A stretch of DNA of 44,316 nucleotides from Planctomycetota bacterium (GTDB lineage: Bacteria > Planctomycetota > OFTM77): the NCBI GenBank assembly GCA_029260795.1, contig JAJDCO010000026.1:1-44316 (forward strand). The letters run 5' to 3'. The notes under the pieces are model-generated. The model did no database searches and was not told where the DNA came from. It worked only from the letters and a program-made list of their open reading frames with translations. Of the stretch, positions 1 through 7,779 are shown in pieces (position 1 is the stretch's first letter; every line of letters starts with the position of its first letter). The position numbers and the translations under genes are program-made.

Positions 1-52
1 ACCCCAGGTTCCGGCGGCGCGCTTCGCGCGTCGCGCCGCCTCCACCTGGGGC
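1..52. repeat. Hairpin-forming dispersed repeat, copy A
   Basis: An outer inverted repeat (CCCCAGGT near 2-9, ACCTGGGG near 44-51) encloses an inner hairpin with arms GGCGGCGCG and CGCGCCGCC around a CTTCGCGCGT loop. The inner hairpin recurs with one changed loop base at 36754-36784. No coding potential is evident. It lies downstream of the flagellar operon on the minus strand, so it could also act as a terminator-like structure, but it has no T-tract. Confidence 0.6.
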
Positions 53-64
53 TGTTTGATCGCC

Positions 65-77
65 GGCCCTTCAGGCC
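65..77. repeat. TTCA-centred short palindrome (imperfect)
   Basis: GGCCCTTCAGGCC: GGCC arms around a CTTCA centre, with one unpaired base. It is the weakest member of the TGAA/TTCA-centred palindrome set also seen at 9851-9866, 23084-23097, 32887-32902 and 32955-32970. Confidence 0.35.
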
Positions 78-226
78 TCGCAACCGTCTTTTTCACGTCC
101 GCTTGTTCGGCGCCCGTCGTCGTCGTTCCGAAGAATGATGCACCATCAAACGTGCGCCACCAGGCCACGCAGCACCGGGCTTTTTGCAAAGCTAGGTTGA
201 ACTTTCGATGCCTTCGTGGTCGTCCA

Positions 227-285
227 CTCTCCGTGCCCTCGGTGGTGATCTCCTGCCTCAGTGCTCTCCGTGCCCTCGGTGGTGA
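227..285. repeat. Tandem direct repeat, two units, 36-bp period
   Basis: A 23-bp unit beginning CTCTCCGTGCCCTCGG occurs at 227-249 and again at 263-285, separated by 13 bp. It sits just past the stop codon of the GNAT gene (minus strand). No gene is supported in 1-293, which otherwise holds only this repeat, the hairpin at 1-52, the small palindrome at 65-77 and a TTTTGCAAAGC tract near 182 that resembles the end of the repeat at 9841-9917. Confidence 0.7.
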
Positions 286-293
286 TTCCCACC

Positions 294-1388
294 TCAGATC
301 GAGTCGAGGCCCCAGACGTAGAATGGGAGCGGGAGGCGTTCGGAGATCTCGGGACCTCCGAGTGCCTCGGGCAGGGCGAAGCGCTCATTCCCCAACCCCA
401 GCAGGAGCCGCAAGGCATCGTCGTGTCCCAGCTCGAACGGCTCGCCGGTCGTCAGGCTCGACACGATCACGCCTTCGTCGTGCCAGCTCAAGTTCCACGG
501 GATGCCGGCCGGCCAGAGGCAGGACTCGAGCTGCTGTGCGAGGCTCCTCGGGTTGATGACCCGGAACATTCCGAGCGCGGCGGGCTCCGGTGTCAGGTCG
601 AGGCGTTGGAAACGCTCGAGGACGTCTTGGCGCGAGGGGGGACCGATCAGTGTCACCGTCTCGCGGCGCGTGATCTCCAGCACACCGCGTACGAGCGAGA
701 CCACGTCGTCCGCAGATCCGCACCACTCGTGCAAGCAGCCGGCGAAGTCGCGGCCCTTGCCCACCACTCCATAGGCGGTCGGGCCGTCCGCCGTGTCGAG
801 CACGTAAGTCGTGGTCCCGGGAATCCCGAGCAGCGCCTCGTACTCGGAAGGCTCACGCATCACGCGCAGGCGCTCGCGTTCGTGCAGAGCGACGACATCG
901 CGCCAACGGTCGGGAGTGAGGCGTCTCACGATGCCGCCGATGCCAGCGACCGGGAGCTTTCCTCGTGATACCTCCAGGCTGAATTCGCTCCCGGCGACCG
1001 TCCAGCCGAGCTTCTCGTAGAAGCCGGGAATGCTCGTCCACAGCAGGGCGAGCTCGGCACCGACCTCGAATAGACGTCGCGCGGCCGCCTGCATCAACAG
1101 ACGAGCGAGACCGCGGCCGCGATGGCGCGGCGAGGTCCGTACCGAGCCGATCAAACCGAGGCGGAGCTTCAGGCTCGGGCCTCGAAACTGAACGGTCTTC
1201 ATCCCGACGTGCGAGACGATCTCGCCGTTCTCCACGGCGACCATCAGGTTGGCGCGATTGCTCGACGCGAAGACCAATGGGTACTCGTCGACCACGCCCC
1301 AAGGGGACGAGTCGTCGAAGTCTTCCTCGAGGAACGCGCAGAGTGCGTCGAACTCGTCCGGTGTGACCGGCCTAATCTCGAGTGCCAT
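294..1388 (-). CDS. GNAT-family N-acetyltransferase, two-domain
   Basis: 364 residues. The N-terminal half (about 3-150) is a GNAT fold. Acetyl-CoA binding motif A is visible as R-H-R-G-R-G-L-A (88-95), followed by a hydrophobic helix and a YEKLGW-type segment typical of the family. The C-terminal half (about 170-364) is a second domain resembling the tail of Eis-like or tandem-GNAT proteins; no substrate can be assigned. The ATG lies inside the 3' end of the upstream FliE-like gene (17-nt overlap), so it is very likely translated from the flagellar operon mRNA. A role in modifying a flagellar protein is possible but is only inferred from position. An unrelated passenger gene is equally possible. 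Confidence 0.85.
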   Translation of the reverse strand: MALEIRPVTPDEFDALCAFLEEDFDDSSPWGVVDEYPLVFASSNRANLMVAVENGEIVSHVGMKTVQFRGPSLKLRLGLIGSVRTSPRHRGRGLARLLMQAAARRLFEVGAELALLWTSIPGFYEKLGWTVAGSEFSLEVSRGKLPVAGIGGIVRRLTPDRWRDVVALHERERLRVMREPSEYEALLGIPGTTTYVLDTADGPTAYGVVGKGRDFAGCLHEWCGSADDVVSLVRGVLEITRRETVTLIGPPSRQDVLERFQRLDLTPEPAALGMFRVINPRSLAQQLESCLWPAGIPWNLSWHDEGVIVSSLTTGEPFELGHDDALRLLLGLGNERFALPEALGGPEISERLPLPFYVWGLDSI

Positions 1389-1695
1389 GGCCGGTCGCCG
1401 GATGCGATCCCTCGCCGCCCGCGAGTCGATAGGCTTCGAGGAGGCGGCTGCGAACTGCCATCAGGTCGTCGTACTGGGTCTGGGCGCGCGCGAACGTGCC
1501 GTCGACGTCCCGCGGTGAGCGTGGACCGGCGAGCTCGCCTTGCGAACGCTCGATGTCCTGGAGTCGCGTCCGGATCTGCTCGAGCAGGCTCTCGAACGAA
1601 GACTCGGGGGCCGAGGTCTCGTTCGGACGCAGGGGGTGCTCGCGAGGTGTGGTCGCGCGGGCGAGACGAATGGGATCGATCGGAGGAGTTTCCAT
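1372..1695 (-). CDS. Small FliE-like protein at the end of the flagellar operon
   Basis: 107 residues, about 20 nt after flgL and overlapping the GNAT start by 17 nt. The first 30 residues are Pro/Arg-rich and look disordered. From residue 33 the pattern matches the C-terminal half of FliE, the MS-ring/rod adaptor: F-x-x-L-L-x-x-I, a spaced helix with ELA, then D-V, an A-x-x-x-x-x-x-L helix and the closing VRSRLLEAYR, like the FliE ending VRNKLVEAY. FliE is usually about 100 residues and encoded beside flgBC/fliF, so this place is odd. It may be a displaced fliE, a paralogue, or an unrelated coiled-coil flagellar protein. The match is by eye only. Confidence 0.5.
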   Translation of the reverse strand: METPPIDPIRLARATTPREHPLRPNETSAPESSFESLLEQIRTRLQDIERSQGELAGPRSPRDVDGTFARAQTQYDDLMAVRSRLLEAYRLAGGEGSHPATGHGTRD

Positions 1696-1715
1696 GGCAA
1701 CTCGAGGGCTCGATA

Positions 1716-2657
1716 TCAGAGGAGGAAGTTCAACAGATTCGTATTCAGGATCTGACTGGCCACGGACGCGGCCGCCTGCAATGCGGTCTGGCGCTGTTGC
1801 AGGTCCAGGACCGCTTCGACGGTATCGAGGTCCTCGGTCTCCGAGAGCGCACTCTCGGCAAAGAGCTCGAACCCGAGGAGGTGATCGCGCAAGCCATCGA
1901 CTTCGGAGAGGCGGGATCCCAGCTTCCCGAGCGAAATGAGCAACCGATCCTCGATCCGATCGACGGCGGGCAAGATCTCGCGGATGCGATCGCCGAGGTC
2001 CTCGGCGGGGAGACCGTCGACGTCGGCGATCTCGTCCCTCAGCTCGATGAGGGCCCCGAACAGATCGGGAAACTGACCCTCGGGGTCGGCGAAGGCCTCG
2101 GCCCCCGACACGGTAGCGATCAGGCGCTCGTCCGGTCCGACCTGCATCGGCGCGACGGAGTGGTTGCCCCGAAAGGTGACGGCCGTGATCTGCCCGTCCG
2201 CGTCGCGCTCGGCGACGTAGGGTGTCTCGCGAGTGGCCGTACCGCCGAAGAGAGGGACATCGTCGAACTGGGTGTTGGCGAGAGAGAAGAAGCGCTCGAG
2301 AGCCTGGTTCACCTCGGTCGCGAAAGCGGCGCGGTTCTCGGGAGGCTGAACGCTGGACGCCGCGGCGGTGGCGGTCGCGCGAACTGAGCTGAGGCGATCG
2401 TTCAGCTCTTGAAGAGAGGACGTGCTCGATTCGAGCAAATCCGATCCCCGGTCGATGTTGGCGAGGTACTGTCGGGTCCGCTGGATCTGGAGGCGAAGGC
2501 TCATGGCACGTGAGGAGCGCACTGGATCGTCCGAGGGCTTCCTCACCTCGCGCCCGTCGCTGATCGCGTCTTGGATCTCGGTCAGGCTCTTGAAGCCCTC
2601 CGAGATCGATCGCTTGGCCGAAGAAAAAAGTCGGCCCTGAGTGATGCGGAGTTCCAT
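1716..2657 (-). CDS. flgL: Flagellar hook-associated protein 3 (hook-filament junction)
   Basis: 313 residues. FlgL forms the second junction layer between hook and filament outside the cell. The N terminus has the flagellin/FlgL signature (ITQGRLFSSAKRSI, then DGREVRKPSDDP near 35-46) and a coiled-coil NIDRGSDLLESSTSSLQELN. The C terminus ends with the matching helix (LQAAASVASQILNTNLLNFLL). The middle domain is short, so the length is normal to compact for the family. It follows flgK by 34 nt on the same strand, the usual flgK-flgL order. Well supported. Confidence 0.95.
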   Translation of the reverse strand: MELRITQGRLFSSAKRSISEGFKSLTEIQDAISDGREVRKPSDDPVRSSRAMSLRLQIQRTRQYLANIDRGSDLLESSTSSLQELNDRLSSVRATATAAASSVQPPENRAAFATEVNQALERFFSLANTQFDDVPLFGGTATRETPYVAERDADGQITAVTFRGNHSVAPMQVGPDERLIATVSGAEAFADPEGQFPDLFGALIELRDEIADVDGLPAEDLGDRIREILPAVDRIEDRLLISLGKLGSRLSEVDGLRDHLLGFELFAESALSETEDLDTVEAVLDLQQRQTALQAAASVASQILNTNLLNFLL

Positions 2658-2691
2658 GGTGCTTCTCTCGTTCCGGTGCCCGAGTCGCGGC

Positions 2692-4377
2692 TCAGAAGCC
2701 GAGTGACAGGATCGCGTCGGTCGTCTGGTTGATCACCTGCAGGTAGCGAGACGCGGCTTCGAAGGACGTCTGGAAGCGCTCGAGATCGATCAGCTCTTCC
2801 TCCAGGGAGACTCCGGTGAGAGACTCCTGACGAGCTTCCAGGGAGCTGACGAGCGTCGTCTGAGAGTCGGAGAGTGCTTGGAGCTGGCTGACTTGAAAGC
2901 CGACCTCGCTGACCTGACGGCGGTAGAAGTCCTCGACCGAGGATCCACCCAGCAGGTCGTTCACGGCGTCTCGTTCTGCGGTCATCGACAGCACGTTCGC
3001 GTTGTCGAGGGGCTCTCCGGTCGCCGAGGTCGCGATGCGCTCGGGATGGGCCTCGAGCTCGGCCGAGACGGCGATCGTTCGCGCGTCGCTGCCCGTGAAG
3101 AAAGCGTTCAGCCCGAGCGCGCCGAGCAGGCCGGTCGAGTCCCGAGGTGTACCGGACTCGGCCGTGAAGTCGAAGGTGAAGCCTCCATCGGCGGTGAGGT
3201 CGAGGCGACCATCACCCGTGACCTTCGCGTTCAAGTTGCCGACGCCGTCCAGGCTGTTGGCAAGATCGGCCAGGCTCTGCTTGTTGGGATCGAATCGGAT
3301 CGGGGTGCGGACGACGTCTCCGGTACCCGTGTTGCGCACCGTGACCATGAAGGCGCCCTTCTTCATGGGCGCGACCAGACCGGCGGCGACCAAGGGCTGG
3401 CTGGCATCGGAGGCCTCGAAGCTCGAGGTCAGTCGCGTGAATGAGCCGGCGGTACCGACGCCGGTGGCGTGAACGCGATTGAGCTGTGTGATCACGCCCC
3501 GCGCGAGGTCGTCCAAGCTGGCGCGGAGCTTCTGAAGGGGTTCCTTGCCGGTCGCCATCAACCCGAGGACCTCGCCTCCTGCCGGCACGAAGCCGTTCGA
3601 GGATCGTCCTTGCACTCGCAGGCGCTCTCTGCCTCCGTCGTCCGTGAAGAGCTCGAGAGGCGGCGTCCCGCCGCGGCCCACCAGCAGCACCGAGCCGGCC
3701 TGGACCTCGGCCGTCTGATCCTCGGCGATCCGCACATCGATGTCGACCAGCTCGGACAGGTCGCGGAGCAGGATGTCGCGTCGGTCGAGCAGGTCGGGCG
3801 GCACGCCATCGATGGTGCGCGCCTCGGCGATGCTCCGGTTGAGGTCGGCGAGGGTTTCGCCGAGTGAGTTGATCTCGGCCACGGTGTTCTCGAGTCGCTC
3901 GCTGCGGGTGCGATCGATCGTGTCGAGCTCGCGGGCCACCCGTTGGAACTGCGAGCTGAGCGCCACGCCGCGTTGGATCGCGTCGTTCTGCAAGGCCGAA
4001 TCGCTCGGACCGGCCGTCAAGGCATCGAGGGAGTCGTAGAAGGCGCCCAGCTTGGCAGCGAGCGCCGTGTCCGATGGCTCTCCCAGTGTGAACTCCGCCT
4101 CCTCGAGGATGTCGAGGCCCGTGCTGAGGTGCGACTGCTCGGCGAGCTGCGTGCGCAGGCGATCGTCGAGCAACGAGTCGTGAGCGCGACGAATGTCGCT
4201 GAGCGCGACGCCGGTTCCGAAGTAGAGACCACCCAGTCGCATCGACGAGGTCGACGTCAAGCTGGCCGACTGGCGTCGATAGCCTTCGGTGCCCACGTTG
4301 GCGACGTTGTTGCCGATGACGTCCAAGGCGCGTTGAGCCGCCTGGAGCGCGAGGAAACCGGTGTTCAGGCCGAGCAT
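2692..4377 (-). CDS. flgK: Flagellar hook-associated protein 1
   Basis: 561 residues. FlgK is the first hook-filament junction protein. The N terminus carries the rod/hook-family motif (ALDVIGNNVANVGTEGYRRQ, residues 17-36). The C terminus has the FlgK tail (SLEEELIDLERFQTSFEAASRYLQVINQTTDAIL), and the two helices are expected to pair in the assembled protein. The central part (about 170-450) is the variable exposed region. It lies 11 nt after flgN, its likely export chaperone, and before flgL. No signal peptide is seen, as expected for a type III export substrate. Confidence 0.96.
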   Translation of the reverse strand: MLGLNTGFLALQAAQRALDVIGNNVANVGTEGYRRQSASLTSTSSMRLGGLYFGTGVALSDIRRAHDSLLDDRLRTQLAEQSHLSTGLDILEEAEFTLGEPSDTALAAKLGAFYDSLDALTAGPSDSALQNDAIQRGVALSSQFQRVARELDTIDRTRSERLENTVAEINSLGETLADLNRSIAEARTIDGVPPDLLDRRDILLRDLSELVDIDVRIAEDQTAEVQAGSVLLVGRGGTPPLELFTDDGGRERLRVQGRSSNGFVPAGGEVLGLMATGKEPLQKLRASLDDLARGVITQLNRVHATGVGTAGSFTRLTSSFEASDASQPLVAAGLVAPMKKGAFMVTVRNTGTGDVVRTPIRFDPNKQSLADLANSLDGVGNLNAKVTGDGRLDLTADGGFTFDFTAESGTPRDSTGLLGALGLNAFFTGSDARTIAVSAELEAHPERIATSATGEPLDNANVLSMTAERDAVNDLLGGSSVEDFYRRQVSEVGFQVSQLQALSDSQTTLVSSLEARQESLTGVSLEEELIDLERFQTSFEAASRYLQVINQTTDAILSLGF

Positions 4378-4388
4378 GGCACGCCTCC

Positions 4389-4880
4389 TCAGATCTTCCG
4401 CGACACGAGTGGGCGCGGCTTCGCATCGTCCGCACGCTTGAGACCGCGGGCCGTGTAGGTGGCCGCCGCGGGAGCCGAGCCGGCCAGGCGTTGCAAGAGC
4501 TCACCATGCAGGCTCTGCGACTGACGCACGATCCGAGTGTTGATGCGGTTCTCGTGAGCCGTCTTCTCGAGGAGTGCCTTGAGCTGCTCTCGCTGACTGT
4601 CGAGCTCCGCGCGCAGAGCATCGGGAGCGTCGGCGATGAGCTCACGAAGCGGCGTGGTGGCCGGCTTGGGGGCACGCTTGCGAAGAGCGGCCTCGCGCTC
4701 GGCCTGGAGCTGCAGGGCGCGCTCGAGCAGCGGATGCATGGATCGCAGAGTTTCGCTCAATCGGTCGACGTCACCGTGAACCAGGTGATGGCGCTTCTCG
4801 GCCATCAGCTCGAGCAGCTGGCTTCGCAGCTCGATCTCGCTTTCGAGGTTCTTGCGGAGGACTTCGTAGAGGTCGTTCAT
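4389..4880 (-). CDS. flgN: Flagellar export chaperone FlgN-like
   Basis: 163 residues from the chosen ATG at 4880; an upstream in-frame ATG at 4913 adds 11 residues with no family resemblance. The protein is nearly all helix and charged, with two long amphipathic helices (about 5-60 and 80-130) as in FlgN, the cytoplasmic chaperone for FlgK and FlgL. Direct placement before flgK and flgL supports the call, because sequence conservation in this family is low. Confidence 0.8.
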   Translation of the reverse strand: MNDLYEVLRKNLESEIELRSQLLELMAEKRHHLVHGDVDRLSETLRSMHPLLERALQLQAEREAALRKRAPKPATTPLRELIADAPDALRAELDSQREQLKALLEKTAHENRINTRIVRQSQSLHGELLQRLAGSAPAAATYTARGLKRADDAKPRPLVSRKI

Positions 4881-5036
4881 CGGGCTTCTCGGCAACGGGG
4901 GCGAGCGCGCCAACCTCGAGGGTCGGACGTTCTCCGTCGCGACCGGACACGGAGTCCGATCGGTTTCATTCCTTGCTCAATCGGTCCTATCGTCTGTTCA
5001 CGGGCGGACGAAAGAGGCTCGGCTCCGTACAGGTCG
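4881..5036. other. flgI-flgN spacer without flgJ or flgM
   Basis: This 156-bp spacer sits where many bacteria carry flgJ (rod-binding/muramidase) and flgM (anti-sigma-28). Only two tiny ORFs are present. One of 17 codons overlaps the flgI stop. One of 30 codons (4877-4969) overlaps the flgN start but is Arg-rich and does not resemble FlgM. No clear promoter or hairpin is seen. Confidence 0.5.
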
Positions 5037-6128
5037 TCATTGCACGATGAGGTGACCCTGGAGCCAGCCGCCCTTCTTCAGCTCTTGGAGAACTTTGATC
5101 TGGTCGCGGGGCGAGGAGCCGATCGCGTCCAGTGCATTCAGCAGGTCGCCGACCGTGGTTTCGCCCGTGAGGGAGACCGGCGCCGAGGTTTCCTCGTCGA
5201 CCGTCACCTGCGTGCGCGGGAGCACCTTCGTCTCGCCTTCCGAGAACGGGGCCGGTTGCGAGGCGATCGGGCTCTCGGTGACGGCGATGGTCAGGTCGCC
5301 TTCTTGGATGTGGCAGGGAGCGACGCGAACGCTGGCTCCGGCGACGATGACGCCGTTGCGGGCGTTGACGATCACGATGGCGGCGTGCGTCGGCTCGAAG
5401 CTCACCGACTGGATGTCGGCGATAAAATCGGTCAAGCGCAGCCGGCGATCGGTGGGCACGTACACGGCCACGGTCTTCGAGTCTTCGGCTTTGGCCAGCG
5501 CGCCCAGGGACTTGTTGATCGCGATCGCGATGCGTCGCGCGTTCTCGGCCCCGCCCAAATCGAGCACCAGGCGGAGGTTTCCGTCCGCGCCCAAGGCATC
5601 CATCTCGATCTCGCGCACCAGCTCGCCACCGCCGGGCACGCGACCCGAGGTCGGGTTGTTCTGGCGAACGTTGGCCGCCTGGCCGCCGCCCGCGAAGCCG
5701 CCGACGATCAAGGAGCCGCCCGCCACGACGTAGGTGACGTCGCCTTCCTTGAGCTCGGTCTCGACGAGCGTGCCGCCCTCGAGGCTCTTGACGCCTTCGA
5801 TGGAGCTCACCTGAACGTCGAGCATCGAACCTTGTCGACCGTGCTCGGGGATCAGCACCGACACCATCACGACCGCGCAGTCCTTGGCGCTCAGCGTGGC
5901 CGCGGGCGCATTGAGCCCGTCCTTCTTCTGGAGGAAGTTGGCGAGCATCTGCTTGGTCAACGGCGAGCCGTCGCCGGTGCCGCTGAGCCCGACCACCAGG
6001 CCGACGCCTTCGACACGGTTCTGCTGGATGCCGTGCAGGCGAGTGACGTCTCCGACCCGCACTTGAGCGAAGGCGACGTTCGCCAAGCCGAGCCAGGCGA
6101 GGACCAGAAGTGAGGTGAGGCGAGTCAT
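5037..6128 (-). CDS. flgI: Flagellar P-ring protein
   Basis: 363 residues from the ATG at 6128, chosen because it opens directly into a Sec signal peptide (MTRLTSLLVLAWLGLANVAFA, cleavage near 21). The longer reading from 6200 would place 24 polar residues before it. Mature FlgI builds the periplasmic P-ring bushing around the rod. Family landmarks are RVGDVTRLHGIQQNRVEGVGLVVGL at the mature N terminus, LPEHGRQGS-like text, ARNGVIVAGASVRVAP, and the ending LQELKKGGWLQGHLIVQ. Length is normal. It lies between flgH and flgN on the same strand. Confidence 0.95.
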   Translation of the reverse strand: MTRLTSLLVLAWLGLANVAFAQVRVGDVTRLHGIQQNRVEGVGLVVGLSGTGDGSPLTKQMLANFLQKKDGLNAPAATLSAKDCAVVMVSVLIPEHGRQGSMLDVQVSSIEGVKSLEGGTLVETELKEGDVTYVVAGGSLIVGGFAGGGQAANVRQNNPTSGRVPGGGELVREIEMDALGADGNLRLVLDLGGAENARRIAIAINKSLGALAKAEDSKTVAVYVPTDRRLRLTDFIADIQSVSFEPTHAAIVIVNARNGVIVAGASVRVAPCHIQEGDLTIAVTESPIASQPAPFSEGETKVLPRTQVTVDEETSAPVSLTGETTVGDLLNALDAIGSSPRDQIKVLQELKKGGWLQGHLIVQ

Positions 6129-6180
6129 GGATCGATCGCTCCGAAGTGATGGGAACGGGATTCGGTCGAGGACGTCGGGC

Positions 6181-6774
6181 TCAGAAGGGGAAGAGTGCAT
6201 CGAGCAGATCCCAGAACCAGCCGCGCTCGGTGGTGGACGACAGCGGGCCGTCGCCCTCGAACTCGATGTGCGCGTTTGCGACGCGCTCGCTTTGGACAGT
6301 GTTGGTCGAAGTGATGTCGGCCGTGCGCACGATGCCCGTCACTGCAATGCGCTTGAGCTCGCCGTCGGTGAGCACCGACCGATGGCCCTCGATGACGAGG
6401 TTGCCGTTCGGCAGGACGTCGACCACGAGGGCCGAGAGCGTGGCCGTGAACTGGCCTTGCTTCGAGTAGTCGGCCTTGCCTTCGAAGTCGCGCTCGGTCG
6501 TGGCTTCGAGCGTCGGCAACGGGTTGAAGGCCTTGGGGGCGATATCGAAGCGTGCGATCTCGGCGCTCAGCGAGTTGTCGCGCTCGAGCTTGGTCTGCTC
6601 TTGGCGAGTGATCTGATGGTTCTCGGAGATCACGACCGTCAGCACGTCTCCCACCCGACGCGCGATGACGTCGGAAAACTGCGAGCCGCCGCCGTGGAGG
6701 CGCCAGGTCGATTGAGCGCCCGCGGGATCGGCCAGGGCCAGCAGCAGGCCAGCCAGGATCAGCAGAGTCTTCAT
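6181..6774 (-). CDS. flgH: Flagellar L-ring protein, without a lipoprotein cysteine
   Basis: 197 residues. FlgH forms the outer-membrane L-ring. It has a signal peptide (MKTLLILAGLLLALADPAGA, cleavage near residue 20) and the FlgH core: F-S-D-V-I-A-R-R-V-G-D-V-L-T-V-V-I, then SENHQITRQEQTKLERDNSL, and the terminal block VVDVLPNGNLVIEGHRSVLTDGELKRIAVTGIVRTADI. Proteobacterial FlgH is a lipoprotein with a conserved Cys at the cleavage site. Here the position is Gln-Ser and no Cys exists in the first 40 residues, so it is predicted to be a plain secreted protein. The gene lies 24 nt after flgA. Confidence 0.93.
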   Translation of the reverse strand: MKTLLILAGLLLALADPAGAQSTWRLHGGGSQFSDVIARRVGDVLTVVISENHQITRQEQTKLERDNSLSAEIARFDIAPKAFNPLPTLEATTERDFEGKADYSKQGQFTATLSALVVDVLPNGNLVIEGHRSVLTDGELKRIAVTGIVRTADITSTNTVQSERVANAHIEFEGDGPLSSTTERGWFWDLLDALFPF

Positions 6775-6798
6775 GAGGTCAGTTCTCCGAGTCGTCGG

Positions 6799-7773
6799 TC
6801 AGCGATGAAGGATCTCGACGGTGTTCATTCCGACCACGCGGGCCGAGATGATCCGTTCGGAGCCGAGGTTCTGAATGCGAATGCGGTCGTCGCGGCGGCC
6901 GGCCTCGAGAGCCTTGCCGAGCGTGCGCAGCTGCAGCGTTCCGCGGCGGTAGTGGATCGTGACGAGGGCGTCCCGGGACACCAGCTCGGCGCGCCGCGCA
7001 TTCTGCGCGGTCAGGACCGTGCCCGGCTGCGTACTGCGGACCATCTCCCAGTCGGTGGGGCGATCGTCCGCGTTGACGGGGGACGCTCCCAGAGCGGTCA
7101 CCTCTTGGCGCTCGTGGCGAAAGTCGGACGGCGAAAGGCGGTCGCCGCGCTCGAGCGGCCGGGTCGTGATCATCACCTTCTGGAAGACGCGCACGAAGTA
7201 CCGCAGCGGGATGGTCCGAAAGCGGGTTCCGTCGACGAGGATGACGAGCTGCACGGTGACGTTGCCCTCGGTCTGCGGGAGGCCCGGCCAGCGCATCTCG
7301 AGTCGGCGGTCCTCGCGGGCCTTCGGAAGCGACAGGTCCACGAGGTTCTGTCGCAGCTCGATCTGGCGCTCGACGCCATCCGACGCGAAGATCGCGAGCT
7401 CCTGCTCGAGAAAGGCGCGACCCTTCTCGATCAGCTCGGCGCCCGCGACCGCGTCGGTCTCGACTCGGACCGCGACTTCGTCGGGCCCCTGGAATCGGAG
7501 CTGCTGAGGATCGAAGCCGGCCCGTTGCAGGGCGGCTCGCATCTCGGTGACGCTCACGAAGCGTTGAAAGCCGGGCAGGGGCCCGGTGCCCAATCGCACC
7601 GCGCGAGCGTCGGCGACCCGTTGGGCATCGGCGCCTTCGATGTCGACCAAGTCTCCGAGTCGCACGTCGACGCCGAGCGTCGTCGCACGAGAACGGACGG
7701 TGATCGTGAGCTCGAAGGCTCGGTCGTCGAGGGCGGCCAGGGCGAGGCCGGACAGGATGAGTGTCAAGATCAT
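6799..7773 (-). CDS. flgA: P-ring assembly chaperone FlgA
   Basis: 324 residues, longer than E. coli FlgA (about 220) but within the range of multidomain FlgA proteins. It starts with a hydrophobic signal segment (MILTLILSGLALAAL). The C-terminal part holds a SAF domain (VMITTRPLERGDRLSPSDFRHERQEV, about 200-225) followed by the FlgA ending with SERIISARVVGMNTVEI. FlgA helps FlgI subunits assemble in the periplasm, which agrees with flgH and flgI directly downstream. It lies 6 nt after flgG. Confidence 0.92.
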   Translation of the reverse strand: MILTLILSGLALAALDDRAFELTITVRSRATTLGVDVRLGDLVDIEGADAQRVADARAVRLGTGPLPGFQRFVSVTEMRAALQRAGFDPQQLRFQGPDEVAVRVETDAVAGAELIEKGRAFLEQELAIFASDGVERQIELRQNLVDLSLPKAREDRRLEMRWPGLPQTEGNVTVQLVILVDGTRFRTIPLRYFVRVFQKVMITTRPLERGDRLSPSDFRHERQEVTALGASPVNADDRPTDWEMVRSTQPGTVLTAQNARRAELVSRDALVTIHYRRGTLQLRTLGKALEAGRRDDRIRIQNLGSERIISARVVGMNTVEILHR

Positions 7774-7779
7774 GGGTGG

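Noticed and set aside
227..285. Possible CRISPR fragment
   Set aside because: Only two units with a 13-bp spacer; no array or cas genes.
4877..4969. 30-codon ORF overlapping the flgN start, considered as a vestigial flgM
   Set aside because: Very Arg-rich, no FlgM pattern, and its purine tract abuts the ATG with no proper spacing.
4491..6113. Plus-strand ORF (540 residues) antisense to flgN and flgI
   Set aside because: The opposite strand carries clear flagellar genes. The product has no recognisable domain.
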